Source: Thaumasiovibrio sp043421945 (GTDB taxonomy: Bacteria > Pseudomonadota > Gammaproteobacteria > Enterobacterales > Vibrionaceae). Taken from it: a DNA stretch of 24,294 nt. Below the pieces are notes generated by a model, which was not told the origin of the DNA, did not search any database, and worked only from the letters and a program-made list of their open reading frames with translations. This document shows positions 14,422 to 23,264 of the stretch, piece after piece. The stretch lies in the NCBI GenBank assembly GCA_043421945.1, contig JBHOGO010000075.1, positions 1 through 24,294 of the forward strand, read 5' to 3'. Every line of letters starts with the position of its first letter. The first letter of the stretch is position 1. Made by a program: the position numbers and the translations under genes.

Positions 14422-15147
14422 ATGGGAAGTATGGTGGCAATAAACAGACAAACTGCTTTAAGCACAACAGAGGGTGGTGAGAGTACATCGTCGCTGTTAA
14501 GTAACGTGCCGTTGAGTGAGCAATTGGTAGAAGCGATAGTCACTGGTGAATACCAGCCGGGGGAGAAGCTTTCCGAGGCAGAAATGGCCAAGCGATTTGG
14601 CGTCAGTCGCGGACCTTTGCGTGAAGCCATGATGAGACTCGACGCATTAGGGTTAGTTGAGCGTATTCCTAACGTTGGAGCACGAGTCGTCACACTATCG
14701 ATGCAAAAACTGTGTGAAATATACAGCGTGAGAGAAGCTCTGGAAGGGATGGCGGCACGACTGGCTGCTATCCATATTCAGCCAGATGAGATTGAAGGGC
14801 TAGCGGCATTATTGGATACCCATGATAGTCATATCAAAAAGGTTGAAGGGGCATCTTACTTTCATCAACACGGAGACTTTGATTTCCACTATCGCATTAT
14901 AAAAGCGAGCAGGAATCATAAGTTAGTAGAGCTGCTCTGTAACGACCTTTACCAGCTACTGCGTATGTATCGTTACCAGTCGCCGCGATCTCATTCAAGA
15001 CCAGAAAATGCGCTCAAAGAGCACAAACAGATTTTAGAAGCGATTCAAGACAGAGACGGTGAACTGGCTGAGCTATTGATGAGAAGGCATATTCAGCGAA
15101 GTCGTTTATTAATCGAAGATCAACTCACTCAGGCAGGCGAAGAGTAA
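14422..15147 (+). CDS. GntR-family (FCD) regulator of the prp cluster
   Basis: The 241-residue protein has a GntR winged HTH at about 28-93 (GEYQPGEKLSEAEMAKRFGV, then SRGPLREAMMRLDALGLVER) and an all-helical FCD effector domain at about 98-225. Candidate metal or ligand residues are in GDFDFHYRII, LKEHKQILEAI and MRRHIQRSRL. The first 27 residues are polar and probably disordered. The start ATG 14422 follows GAGG. It stands 40 bp before prpB on the same strand, with four related palindromes upstream, so it is the likely repressor of prpBCDE, released by 2-methylcitrate or a related intermediate (inferred). In E. coli the cluster is instead driven by an unrelated sigma-54 activator also called PrpR. 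Confidence 0.9.
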   Translation: MGSMVAINRQTALSTTEGGESTSSLLSNVPLSEQLVEAIVTGEYQPGEKLSEAEMAKRFGVSRGPLREAMMRLDALGLVERIPNVGARVVTLSMQKLCEIYSVREALEGMAARLAAIHIQPDEIEGLAALLDTHDSHIKKVEGASYFHQHGDFDFHYRIIKASRNHKLVELLCNDLYQLLRMYRYQSPRSHSRPENALKEHKQILEAIQDRDGELAELLMRRHIQRSRLLIEDQLTQAGEE

Positions 15148-15187
15148 CGATTCTTCTTCAAGGTACTGAAGGTTTACGGAGGTAAAT

Positions 15188-16093
15188 ATGGACATGGAAG
15201 CAACGAATAAGGTGGTATCGACTTGCTCTGCAGGGGCGAAGTTTAGACAGGCTGTTGAGCATCAGGCACCTTTGCAAATCGTGGGTACGATTAACGCGTA
15301 TTGCGCCATGATGGCAGAGCAGACAGGTCATCAAGCCATTTATTTATCTGGTGGTGGTGTTGCCAATGCTTCATTTGGTCTGCCTGATCTTGGGGTGACG
15401 TCGTTGAATGATGTATTAGAAGATGCGCGTCGTATTACCTCGGCGACTGATATTCCACTTCTTGTCGATATTGATACCGGGTTTGGTGGTGCATTCAATA
15501 TCGCTAAAACAGTACGGGAGATGGAGAGGGCGGGTGTTGCTGCCGTTCACATCGAAGATCAAGTCGCTCAGAAGCGTTGTGGGCACCGTCCTAATAAAGC
15601 CATCGTTTCTCAGCAGGAAATGATAGACAGAGTCAAAGCGGCTGTTGATGCAAGGCGAACAAGTGACTTTGTGATTATGGCGCGTACCGATGCCCTTGCT
15701 GTTGAGGGGATGGATGCTGCCATTGAGCGCGCAATTGCTTGTGTTGAAGCAGGCGCAGATATGATCTTTCCCGAAGCCATGTTAACCCTTGAACAGTACC
15801 AAGAATTTGTTTCTGCCGTCCATGTACCCGTGTTGGCCAATATCACTGAGTTCGGTCAGACACCGTTGTTTTCGACAGCAGAGTTAGCTGAGTGCGGTGT
15901 CAAAATGGTGCTGTATCCACTTTCTGCTTTTAGAGCAATGAACCAAGCTGCTCTCAATGTTTATCAACACCTACTCAGTGATGGTCACCAACGTGACGTC
16001 ATCGGGAAGATGCAGACACGAGAAGAGCTTTACCAGTACCTTGATTATCACGCCTATGAACAACGCTTAGATAATCTGTTCGGACAAAAATAA
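15188..16093 (+). CDS. prpB: 2-methylisocitrate lyase
   Basis: PrpB cleaves 2-methylisocitrate to pyruvate and succinate, the last step of the methylcitrate cycle. The 301-residue protein belongs to the isocitrate lyase/PEP mutase superfamily. Visible active-site features are the substrate loop YLSGGGVANA (52-61), metal-binding D94 and D96 in LLVDIDTGFG, and the lyase signature KRCGH with catalytic C131. KRCGH replaces the usual KKCGH. The start ATG 15188 follows CGGAGGT with ideal spacing. It is the first enzyme gene after the GntR regulator; a 114-nt spacer with a GGTATTAGG hairpin separates it from prpC. Confidence 0.97.
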   Translation: MDMEATNKVVSTCSAGAKFRQAVEHQAPLQIVGTINAYCAMMAEQTGHQAIYLSGGGVANASFGLPDLGVTSLNDVLEDARRITSATDIPLLVDIDTGFGGAFNIAKTVREMERAGVAAVHIEDQVAQKRCGHRPNKAIVSQQEMIDRVKAAVDARRTSDFVIMARTDALAVEGMDAAIERAIACVEAGADMIFPEAMLTLEQYQEFVSAVHVPVLANITEFGQTPLFSTAELAECGVKMVLYPLSAFRAMNQAALNVYQHLLSDGHQRDVIGKMQTREELYQYLDYHAYEQRLDNLFGQK

Positions 16094-16207
16094 CATAACA
16101 ATAATGAATATCGGTATTAGGTCGAATATTTCCTAAAGCCCAATACCACACATTCAAAACCTCTATCCAATATAAAACGTGAACACAACAAACGTCAGGA
16201 GCGAACT

Positions 16208-17422
16208 ATGTCAACAAGAACAGAAGAACGCACCAGCTCAACATCGCCATCTGATTCAGTTAAGCAACCAGAATCATTACAAACAGAGCCACCGAAGCAT
16301 CAACATAAATCCGGAGGGGCAGGGCTGCGAGGCCAGAGTGCGGGCGAAACAGCACTTTGTACTGTTGGTCAGACCGGCACAGGGCTAACCTACCGAGGGT
16401 ATGACATTACTGACTTGGCTAACCACGCACAGTTTGAAGAAGTGGCGTACTTGCTCTTAAAGGGCAAGCTACCCACTGCGCAAGAGCTTGAAGGGTATCA
16501 GGAAAAGCTAATGGCATTGCGTGGCTTACCTGAATCACTCAAAACAGTATTGGAAACAATCCCATCCGATGCACACCCGATGGATGTGATGCGTACTGGT
16601 TGCTCGATGCTGGGCAATATTGACCAAGAGCATCATTTTGATCAACAGCAAGACAAGACCGATACCATGCTCGCGATGTTCCCTGCGATTATTTGTTACT
16701 GGTATCGGTTTAGTCATGACGGTGTTCGCATTGATACGCATAGCGAACAGCGCTGTACAGGGGGATATTTCTTGGAAATGCTCACTGGCAGTTCACCCTC
16801 AGAATTGCATAAACAAGTGATGCATTGCTCGCTGATTTTGTATGCAGAGCATGAGTTTAATGCTTCAACATTTACCGGCAGAGTATGTGCTTCAACATTG
16901 TCAGATATTCATTCTTGTGTGACCGCGGCGATTGGTAGTTTGCGCGGCCCTCTGCATGGCGGAGCTAATGAGGCCGCCATGGCGATGATTGAAAAATGGC
17001 GTACCGCAGAAGAAGCGGAGTCAGGCATCATGACAGCGTTGAACAACAAAGACAAAATTATGGGGTTCGGTCACGCTGTTTATACCGAATCTGATCCAAG
17101 AAATGCCCTCATAAAAAGTTGGTCAAAACAGCTCTCAGAACAGTCAGAAGATAGCTACCTCTTCGCGGTTTCAGAACGTGTAGAGCAGGTGATGCGTCGT
17201 GAAAAAGGGCTATTTCCAAATGCTGATTTCTATCACGCATCGGCTTACCACTATATGGGGATACCGACGAAATTGTTTACCCCTATCTTTGTGATCAGCC
17301 GACTCACGGGATGGGCGGCACATGTTTTCGAACAGCGCGCACATAATCGTATTATTCGCCCAAGTGCCGATTATGTTGGGCCAGACCATCAAGATTGGTT
17401 GCCTATTGAAGCACGTCGATAA
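16208..17422 (+). CDS. prpC: 2-methylcitrate synthase
   Basis: PrpC condenses propionyl-CoA with oxaloacetate to 2-methylcitrate. The 404-residue product is a citrate synthase-family enzyme. By comparison with E. coli PrpC, the catalytic residues are H250 (RGPLHGGANE), H289 (GFGHAVYTESDP) and D340 (FPNADFYHAS). LYAEHEFNASTFTGRV and MFTP-type (LFTPIFVISR) segments are typical. The N-terminal stretch before GETALCTVG is about 45 residues, some 15-18 longer than in E. coli, rich in Ser, Thr, Glu and Gln and probably disordered. The start ATG 16208 follows AGGAGCG, and no later start has a ribosome site. The distance to prpD is 120 nt. Confidence 0.97.
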   Translation: MSTRTEERTSSTSPSDSVKQPESLQTEPPKHQHKSGGAGLRGQSAGETALCTVGQTGTGLTYRGYDITDLANHAQFEEVAYLLLKGKLPTAQELEGYQEKLMALRGLPESLKTVLETIPSDAHPMDVMRTGCSMLGNIDQEHHFDQQQDKTDTMLAMFPAIICYWYRFSHDGVRIDTHSEQRCTGGYFLEMLTGSSPSELHKQVMHCSLILYAEHEFNASTFTGRVCASTLSDIHSCVTAAIGSLRGPLHGGANEAAMAMIEKWRTAEEAESGIMTALNNKDKIMGFGHAVYTESDPRNALIKSWSKQLSEQSEDSYLFAVSERVEQVMRREKGLFPNADFYHASAYHYMGIPTKLFTPIFVISRLTGWAAHVFEQRAHNRIIRPSADYVGPDHQDWLPIEARR

Positions 17423-17542
17423 ACTTGAATATTGACGTTTGTTGAGTAAGTGACAACCGCATTCTAAAGCTGATGACACGACTATCATGGCCAACGTATC
17501 ACCGATGAGTGTGTGGCCTTTAAATGGAATAAGGAAATAACA

Positions 17543-18994
17543 ATGAGTGCCAACGTAGATATTAACCAACGCCCTGATCCTGACCAACTGCTGGTGGCAA
17601 TCGCTGATTACGTCAACGAGACGGTAATCAATTCTGATGATGCTTATGAGACGGCGAGAAACTGCCTCATTGATACCTTGGGATGCGGCCTATTGGCATT
17701 ACGTTTTCCAGAGTGCACAAAACATATGGGGCCTTTAGTGCCAGGGACGACGGTCGAGAACGGTGCACGAGTGCCTGGCACATCTCACGAACTCGATCCG
17801 ATCACTGCGGCGTTTAATATCGGTTGTATGATTCGATGGCTCGACTTTAATGACACTTGGTTAGCGGCTGAGTGGGGCCACCCTTCTGATAATTTGGGCG
17901 GAATACTTGCGACAGCTGATTACCTAAGCCGTGTGGCCGTGTCCCAAGGTGGTGAGCCTTTGACAATGCGTGACGTATTGACGGCGATGATTAAAGCCCA
18001 TGAAATACAAGGCGTATTGGCAATTGAGAATAGCTACAACCGTGTAGGCCTTGATCATGTGTTGCTTGTTCGTGTTGCTTCGACAGCAGTAGTAACGAAA
18101 ATGCTTGGTGGCTCACGAGATCAAATTGTCGACGCTGTTTCTCAAGCGTGGGTGGATGGCTGTGCGCTACGTACTTATCGACATGCTCCTAATGCGGGTT
18201 CACGAAAATCGTGGGCGGCAGGTGATGCAACGTCGCGTGCTGTACGTCTCGCGATGATAACGATGAAAGGGGAGATGGGGCTACCGTCCGTTTTATCAGC
18301 ACCCAAATGGGGGTTTAATGATGTGCTCTTTAAAGGGGAATCTTTCAAAGTTAATCAACCCTTTGCAAGCTATGTGATGGAGAATGTGCTCTTTAAGATT
18401 TCATTCCCTGCTGAATTTCATGCGCAAACAGCAGTAGAGTGTGCCGTGACGTTATACCCACAGGTACAAGATCGCATTGAAGATATCGATCGCATCGAAG
18501 TAACGACACATGAGTCAGCCATTCGCATTATTTCGAAAGTCGGTGATTTAGCAAACCCTGCCGATCGTGACCATTGTTTGCAGTATATGATCGCTATACC
18601 ACTCCTCTACGGAAACCTGGAAGCTGAGCATTATGAAGATAGCTTCCATCAAAATGATCCACGCATTGATATGTTACGTGACAAAATGGTCATTAGCGAA
18701 GACAAGCGTTATAGCGAAGAGTATCTAGACCCTGAAAAACGTGCGATAGCCAATGCAATACAGATCTTTTTCAAAGACGGTTCGAGCAGCGATAAGATCG
18801 AAGTCGAATACCCAATAGGGCATCGTCGTCGCCGTGAAGAAGGTATTCCTGTGTTAGAGCAGAAATTCATGCGTAACCTTCAGACACGATTCCCACAAGG
18901 CCAGTGTCAACAGATCATGGATTTATGCCTAGACCAACGCCGCTTAGAAGCCACTTCAGTGCCTGACTTTATGCGATTGTTCCTGATTAACTAA
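17543..18994 (+). CDS. prpD: 2-methylcitrate dehydratase
   Basis: PrpD dehydrates 2-methylcitrate to 2-methylaconitate without an iron-sulfur cluster. The 483-residue product equals E. coli PrpD in length and matches it along nearly the whole chain, for example MIRWLDFNDTWLAAEWGHPS, DNLGGILATADYLSR, TYRHAPNAGSRKSWAAGDAT and ENVLFKISFPAEFHAQTAVE. The start ATG 17543 follows AAGGAAAT; an upstream in-frame start at 17513 is less likely. Many marine gammaproteobacteria use AcnD plus PrpF for this step; neither gene is in this window. Hydration to methylisocitrate would need a housekeeping aconitase encoded elsewhere. Confidence 0.97.
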   Translation: MSANVDINQRPDPDQLLVAIADYVNETVINSDDAYETARNCLIDTLGCGLLALRFPECTKHMGPLVPGTTVENGARVPGTSHELDPITAAFNIGCMIRWLDFNDTWLAAEWGHPSDNLGGILATADYLSRVAVSQGGEPLTMRDVLTAMIKAHEIQGVLAIENSYNRVGLDHVLLVRVASTAVVTKMLGGSRDQIVDAVSQAWVDGCALRTYRHAPNAGSRKSWAAGDATSRAVRLAMITMKGEMGLPSVLSAPKWGFNDVLFKGESFKVNQPFASYVMENVLFKISFPAEFHAQTAVECAVTLYPQVQDRIEDIDRIEVTTHESAIRIISKVGDLANPADRDHCLQYMIAIPLLYGNLEAEHYEDSFHQNDPRIDMLRDKMVISEDKRYSEEYLDPEKRAIANAIQIFFKDGSSSDKIEVEYPIGHRRRREEGIPVLEQKFMRNLQTRFPQGQCQQIMDLCLDQRRLEATSVPDFMRLFLIN

Positions 18995-19023
18995 ATGCTC
19001 TAACGCGCTTAACCACATGATAA

Positions 19024-19091
19024 TGGCGGCACCTATGCCGCCACCCTGCTTACCACCTTCATATTCAATAGCTACCTCGTAAACAGGTAGC
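19024..19091 (+). other. two tandem hairpins in the prpD-prpE spacer
   Basis: TGGCGGC (19024-19030) pairs with GCCGCCA (19037-19043), and GCTACCT (19071-19077) pairs with AGGTAGC (19085-19091). Both are perfect 7-bp stems. Neither has a T tract, so they are more likely RNA processing or stability elements, or partial terminators, than full stops. Confidence 0.5.
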
Positions 19092-19127
19092 CAAGAATTT
19101 GTCGCATCTCGGCACAAGGATACGATA

Positions 19128-21002
19128 ATGTCTGCTTATAACATGACTTATACGCTTGCCAAAACAGACCCAGAGGAATTCTGGAAACAACAAGCTCACT
19201 CATTGGATTGGTACCAATTTCCAAATCAAATATTAAGCGTTGATGATAATGGTATTGAACGCTGGTTTGCTGATGGAGAAATGAATACGGCGTATTTGGC
19301 GCTTGATTACCATGTTAAAAATGGTCGAGGTGACCAAACAGCCTTAATCTACGATTCTCCGGTAACAGGCTCCAAGGTGACTTATACCTATAACGCCTTA
19401 CGTGACGTTGTGGCTAAGACAGCAGGAATGCTCGCAGCGCTAGGGGTAGAGAAGGGCGATCGCGTCGTGATATACATGCCAATGATCCCTCAAGCTGCTA
19501 TCGCAATGCTGGCTTGTGCAAGGTTAGGGTGTATTCACTCCGTCGTTTTTGGCGGTTTTGCGCCCCATGAGTTAGCAGTGAGAATTGAAGACGCTGAACC
19601 GAAAGTTATTTTGACTGCCTCATGTGGTATTGAAGTGGAAAAAGTTATTCCTTATAAGCCACTGGTTGATAAAGCCATTATGGACAGCCGTTGGAAACCT
19701 GAGCATGTTGTGGTTTACCAACGCTCACAGCTACATGCCGATTTAGAGACAGAGCGTGACGCCGATTGGGCTTCTCTTGTTGCCAAAGCAGAACCGCATC
19801 CTTGTGTGCCCGTTAAGGCAAACGACCCGCTTTATATCCTCTATACATCGGGAACAACCGGTAAACCTAAAGGGGTTGTACGAGACAATGGCGGCCATGC
19901 TGTTGCGATGAAGTACAGTATGTCAGCTATTTATGACATGAAACCCGGAGAGGTCTTCTGGGCGGCATCAGATGTTGGTTGGGTGGTTGGACACTCTTAC
20001 ATTGTCTATGCCCCCTTGATTCATGGTTGCACAACGGTCATGTTCGAAGGTAAGCCAGTACGCACGCCGGATCCCGCTGCGTTTTGGCGAGTTTGTGATG
20101 AGTATAAAGTGAATGTACTTTTCTCTGCGCCAACCGCATTTCGCGCGATTAAAAAAGAAGACCCTGATGGGCTGGGATTACAAGACCATACACTGGGTTC
20201 GCTAAGAACGATTTTTATGGCCGGAGAACGTCTTGATCCCCCAACCTTAGAATGGGTAGAGACACATACAAAACGACCCGTTGTTGATCATTGGTGGCAA
20301 ACAGAAACCGGATGGGCGATTGCCAGTAACCCATTAGGTATTGAAGCCTTTGAAACGAAACCAGGCTCTGCAACCATGCCTGTACCGGGGTATCAAGTAT
20401 CAGTATTGAATGAAGTTGGTGAGAAGGTCGCCGCTAATCAGCAAGGCTATGTCGCACTCAAACGGCCTTTACCTCCCGGTTGCTTACCGACGATTTGGCG
20501 CAACCATGATCGGTTGGAGAGCGGCTACTTGAGTCAGTTTCCTGGGTATTATGTCTCTGGAGATGGCGGCTATGTTGACGATGATGGCTACCTCTTCATC
20601 ATGGGACGGATCGACGATGTGATTAACGTTGCTGGGCACCGCCTTTCTACCGGAGAAATGGAAGAAGTGGTTGGTGGTCACTCGGCAGTAGCAGAGTGTG
20701 CAGTTATCGGTATACATGATGACCTCAAAGGACAAATACCGCTAGGGTTGGTGGTATTGAAAGATGGCTATCGGTTTGCAGATGGAGAAATAGAGAAGGA
20801 GCTGATGGCGACAGTTCGTGATCGTATCGGGGCTGTAGCATGCTTTAAAAAAGCAATCGTCGTTGATCGCTTACCTAAAACGCGCTCAGGGAAAATTCTT
20901 CGCAGGGTACTTCGTCAAATAGCCGATGGAGAACATTATACTGTTCCTTCGACAATTGATGACCCTGCAAGCCTAGATGAAATCGCCAGTGCAATAAAAT
21001 AA
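19128..21002 (+). CDS. prpE: propionate-CoA ligase
   Basis: PrpE activates propionate to propionyl-CoA through a propionyl-AMP intermediate, feeding PrpC. The 624-residue protein is an acyl-CoA synthetase of the ACS/PrpE group. The P-loop-like motif YTSGTTGKPKG is at 239-249, the WWQTETGW motif (about 389-396) contacts the adenylate, the hinge region lies near YLFIMGRIDDVINVAGHRLS, and the acylation-sensitive catalytic Lys is K589 in PKTRSGKILRR. The start ATG 19128 follows AAGGA. It is the last gene of the cluster, 133 nt after prpD. A hairpin at 21063 lies before the convergent diguanylate cyclase gene. Confidence 0.96.
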   Translation: MSAYNMTYTLAKTDPEEFWKQQAHSLDWYQFPNQILSVDDNGIERWFADGEMNTAYLALDYHVKNGRGDQTALIYDSPVTGSKVTYTYNALRDVVAKTAGMLAALGVEKGDRVVIYMPMIPQAAIAMLACARLGCIHSVVFGGFAPHELAVRIEDAEPKVILTASCGIEVEKVIPYKPLVDKAIMDSRWKPEHVVVYQRSQLHADLETERDADWASLVAKAEPHPCVPVKANDPLYILYTSGTTGKPKGVVRDNGGHAVAMKYSMSAIYDMKPGEVFWAASDVGWVVGHSYIVYAPLIHGCTTVMFEGKPVRTPDPAAFWRVCDEYKVNVLFSAPTAFRAIKKEDPDGLGLQDHTLGSLRTIFMAGERLDPPTLEWVETHTKRPVVDHWWQTETGWAIASNPLGIEAFETKPGSATMPVPGYQVSVLNEVGEKVAANQQGYVALKRPLPPGCLPTIWRNHDRLESGYLSQFPGYYVSGDGGYVDDDGYLFIMGRIDDVINVAGHRLSTGEMEEVVGGHSAVAECAVIGIHDDLKGQIPLGLVVLKDGYRFADGEIEKELMATVRDRIGAVACFKKAIVVDRLPKTRSGKILRRVLRQIADGEHYTVPSTIDDPASLDEIASAIK

Positions 21003-21062
21003 GGTGAAGAATGGGCAATATAGTCACGTACCAGCCCCTCAAAATAGAAAGATGATGCTAAG

Positions 21063-21090
21063 CGTTAAAGCGCACGGAAGCGCTTTAGCG
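21063..21090. terminator. hairpin between convergent prpE and GGDEF genes
   Basis: CGTTAAAGCGC (21063-21073) pairs with GCGCTTTAGCG (21080-21090), with one T-G wobble and loop ACGGAA. The 11-bp stem suits a bidirectional terminator, although neither strand has a clear T run. Confidence 0.55.
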
Positions 21091-21116
21091 AATGCATAAG
21101 GGAAGGTAGAATCAAA

Positions 21117-22550
21117 TTAGATGCAGAAATCTTGGGGCGAATGTTGGGTGCGTTGTGTATGTTTGTTTTCGTACATTGATTTGTCTGCATCAGATAACAG
21201 GTCTTTGACACAACTATACTGCCCAAAATAAACAGCGTAACCAATACTCAACGAAGCTTGAATGGTATTCTCCTTCCATTTTAAGTGCTGTGCTTCAATA
21301 GCATGGTGGATTTGGAAAACCCGTTTTTCGATGACAGTGACATCAGAGGTGTTTTGCATAACAACAACAAACTCATCACCCCCAAAACGGCCGACCATGT
21401 CGTGTCTGCTCACGTTTTTTTTGAGTTCACGTGCGACATGTTTAAGCAACTCATCGCCTGCATCATGCCCCAACTGATCGTTCACATGTTTAAAATGATT
21501 TAGGTCTATATTCAGTAATGTGAATGACGAAGGATTAGCACTGTTCGACATTAATTTTTCAAGGTGGCTCAGTATCAATCGCCTGTTAGGAAGGTGCGTG
21601 AGTTCATCATGCAAAGAGGCTTTGTGCACCGATTTGTAGTGTTGAAAGTGTAAAACAAGAAAGGCATATATCAATAGGGTAGTGATAGTGCCAGCGATGA
21701 TGGTTACCCGCTTGGTAAAAGTGATATTTTCAGCTTCTGTGGCATCAAATTGAGCCGCTAATGACCAAGCCCCACTAGGAATTTGAATAGTGTATTCAGC
21801 ATCGGGCTCAAAAAAGGTTTGTTCATCTCCCCAAAACACTTCCCCAGCAGTACCATCTGACGATAGTTTTCTTAACGCAATTGTGGCGCCTTCGAAATCC
21901 GTGATGCCCACATCAGCGATTAAGCGATCATAGTCCATCACAACGCTGACAACCCCCCAGTATTGCTGATTTTTGGGGTAATCAGAAAATATAGGATATC
22001 GAGCAATCAAAGCAGTGTTACCTTGCATGAGTGTTACTGGACCAGATAAGTAGAGTTCTTGCTGTGCTTTGGCTATAAGTACGGTTTCAAGTTGTTTTGG
22101 ATTACTTCGATAATCTAATCCGATAAGCCCTTTATTTTCACCAATAGGATAAACAAACGAGATGATGTTATCCGGTGCGATGCCAACATGCCTGACATAT
22201 TTGGTTTTGCTGATTAATGTCTTCGTCAATGACTCCCAGTTGTCAGCAGCAAAATTTTCATCGATGGTGATGACCGTAGCTAGGCTATCAGCTAAATAGG
22301 TGTCCATAAATATGTTCGCTTCGAAATTCGCGCGAACCAATGCCAGGTGCTTTTCAACCCCTCGTTCTACTTCTTCGACTTCCTTTTCAACGAAGAAATT
22401 CGTTGTTAGGTGCACGGTCAATAAAGCAACTGCAAAAAATAAAATAGAAGAAGCAAAGAAGATTAAATTGTCTTTTTTTCTCAACACTGTGAACATATTT
22501 ATTTGGGTTCTTTTTGTCATCAGTCTGTTAGCAAGAATAGCTGAAGGCAT
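21117..22550 (-). CDS. membrane diguanylate cyclase with CHASE sensor and GGDEF domain
   Basis: The protein makes cyclic di-GMP from two GTP. From ATG 22550 it has 477 residues: a first membrane helix (about 28-51), a periplasmic CHASE-type sensor (about 55-285, with LIGLDYRSNPKQL and LSGPVTLMQGNTALIARYPI), a second helix (about 290-310), and a GGDEF domain (about 320-470, beginning HDELTHLPNRR). The active loop is intact, GGDEF at 390-394. The inhibitory site is altered: five residues before GGDEF there is SRHD where RxxD is expected, so product inhibition may be weak. The start is uncertain: 22550 has a GAGAGGCTAGGCG leader, whereas 22520 and 22496 have poor ribosome sites. It follows the LysE-type gene by 18 nt and may be co-transcribed with it. 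Confidence 0.9.
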   Translation of the reverse strand: MPSAILANRLMTKRTQINMFTVLRKKDNLIFFASSILFFAVALLTVHLTTNFFVEKEVEEVERGVEKHLALVRANFEANIFMDTYLADSLATVITIDENFAADNWESLTKTLISKTKYVRHVGIAPDNIISFVYPIGENKGLIGLDYRSNPKQLETVLIAKAQQELYLSGPVTLMQGNTALIARYPIFSDYPKNQQYWGVVSVVMDYDRLIADVGITDFEGATIALRKLSSDGTAGEVFWGDEQTFFEPDAEYTIQIPSGAWSLAAQFDATEAENITFTKRVTIIAGTITTLLIYAFLVLHFQHYKSVHKASLHDELTHLPNRRLILSHLEKLMSNSANPSSFTLLNIDLNHFKHVNDQLGHDAGDELLKHVARELKKNVSRHDMVGRFGGDEFVVVMQNTSDVTVIEKRVFQIHHAIEAQHLKWKENTIQASLSIGYAVYFGQYSCVKDLLSDADKSMYENKHTQRTQHSPQDFCI

Positions 22551-22568
22551 CAATAACGCCTAGCCTCT

Positions 22569-23192
22569 CTATCCTACAAAGAGCCAAATCGCGACACCGA
22601 GCATTAGGCTGCCTGCAATTCTGTTCATCACCTGCACGTTATGGCGGTTGGCTAGTAAAGAGCGTAATCCTTTCCCGCCCATCGCATAAAGAGACATGCA
22701 GATAAACTCAGACACCATAATAATGATAACTAACACGCTTAGTTGCGCGGGAAGGGGATGCTCTGCGCTTATAAAGGGAGGCAATAGGGAAATCATGAAC
22801 GCCCAGCCTTTAGGGTTCGCTATTGCAGTAACAAAGCCCTGAGCGACAAGCCCATAATCAGATGTGTCAGAGACTGCAAGGCTTTCGTCACTGATCGCCA
22901 TCTTCCCTTTCGAACGCCACATTTGAATGCCGATATAAGCTAAATAGAGCGCCCCTGCTGTTTTGAATCCGATAAACAGCCAAGGCATTTTAATCATTAT
23001 CGCTGCAATACCGAGCACGGCACTGATCGCGACGATAGCAACACCGATAACTTCACCTGCCATCATCCATAATGTACGTCTATAGCCGATGCTCATCCCT
23101 AAGCCGAGAGCCAATGTCATGCACATACCTGGCGTGATGGATACAAAGAAAAACGTCGGGATAAACACCCATAAAATGTTGAGATCAAGCAT
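22569..23192 (-). CDS. LysE/RhtB-family exporter
   Basis: This 207-residue inner-membrane protein has about six helices and the family's N-terminal motif FFVSITPGMCMTLALGLGMS, followed by GYRRTL. A conserved AIANPKGWAF segment (about 124-133) lies in the middle. LysE/RhtB carriers export basic or neutral amino acids and homoserine lactones; the substrate here cannot be told. The start ATG 23192 has a weak GGA ribosome site. The gene lies 72 bp after pirin and 18 bp before the diguanylate cyclase gene, all on the minus strand, so a shared transcript is possible. Confidence 0.92.
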   Translation of the reverse strand: MLDLNILWVFIPTFFFVSITPGMCMTLALGLGMSIGYRRTLWMMAGEVIGVAIVAISAVLGIAAIMIKMPWLFIGFKTAGALYLAYIGIQMWRSKGKMAISDESLAVSDTSDYGLVAQGFVTAIANPKGWAFMISLLPPFISAEHPLPAQLSVLVIIIMVSEFICMSLYAMGGKGLRSLLANRHNVQVMNRIAGSLMLGVAIWLFVG

Positions 23193-23264
23193 GAAAATAC
23201 ATCCAAAGAATAATGGAGCATATCAGTACCATATTTAGCGGGGGGAGGGAATCGCAATACAGGC

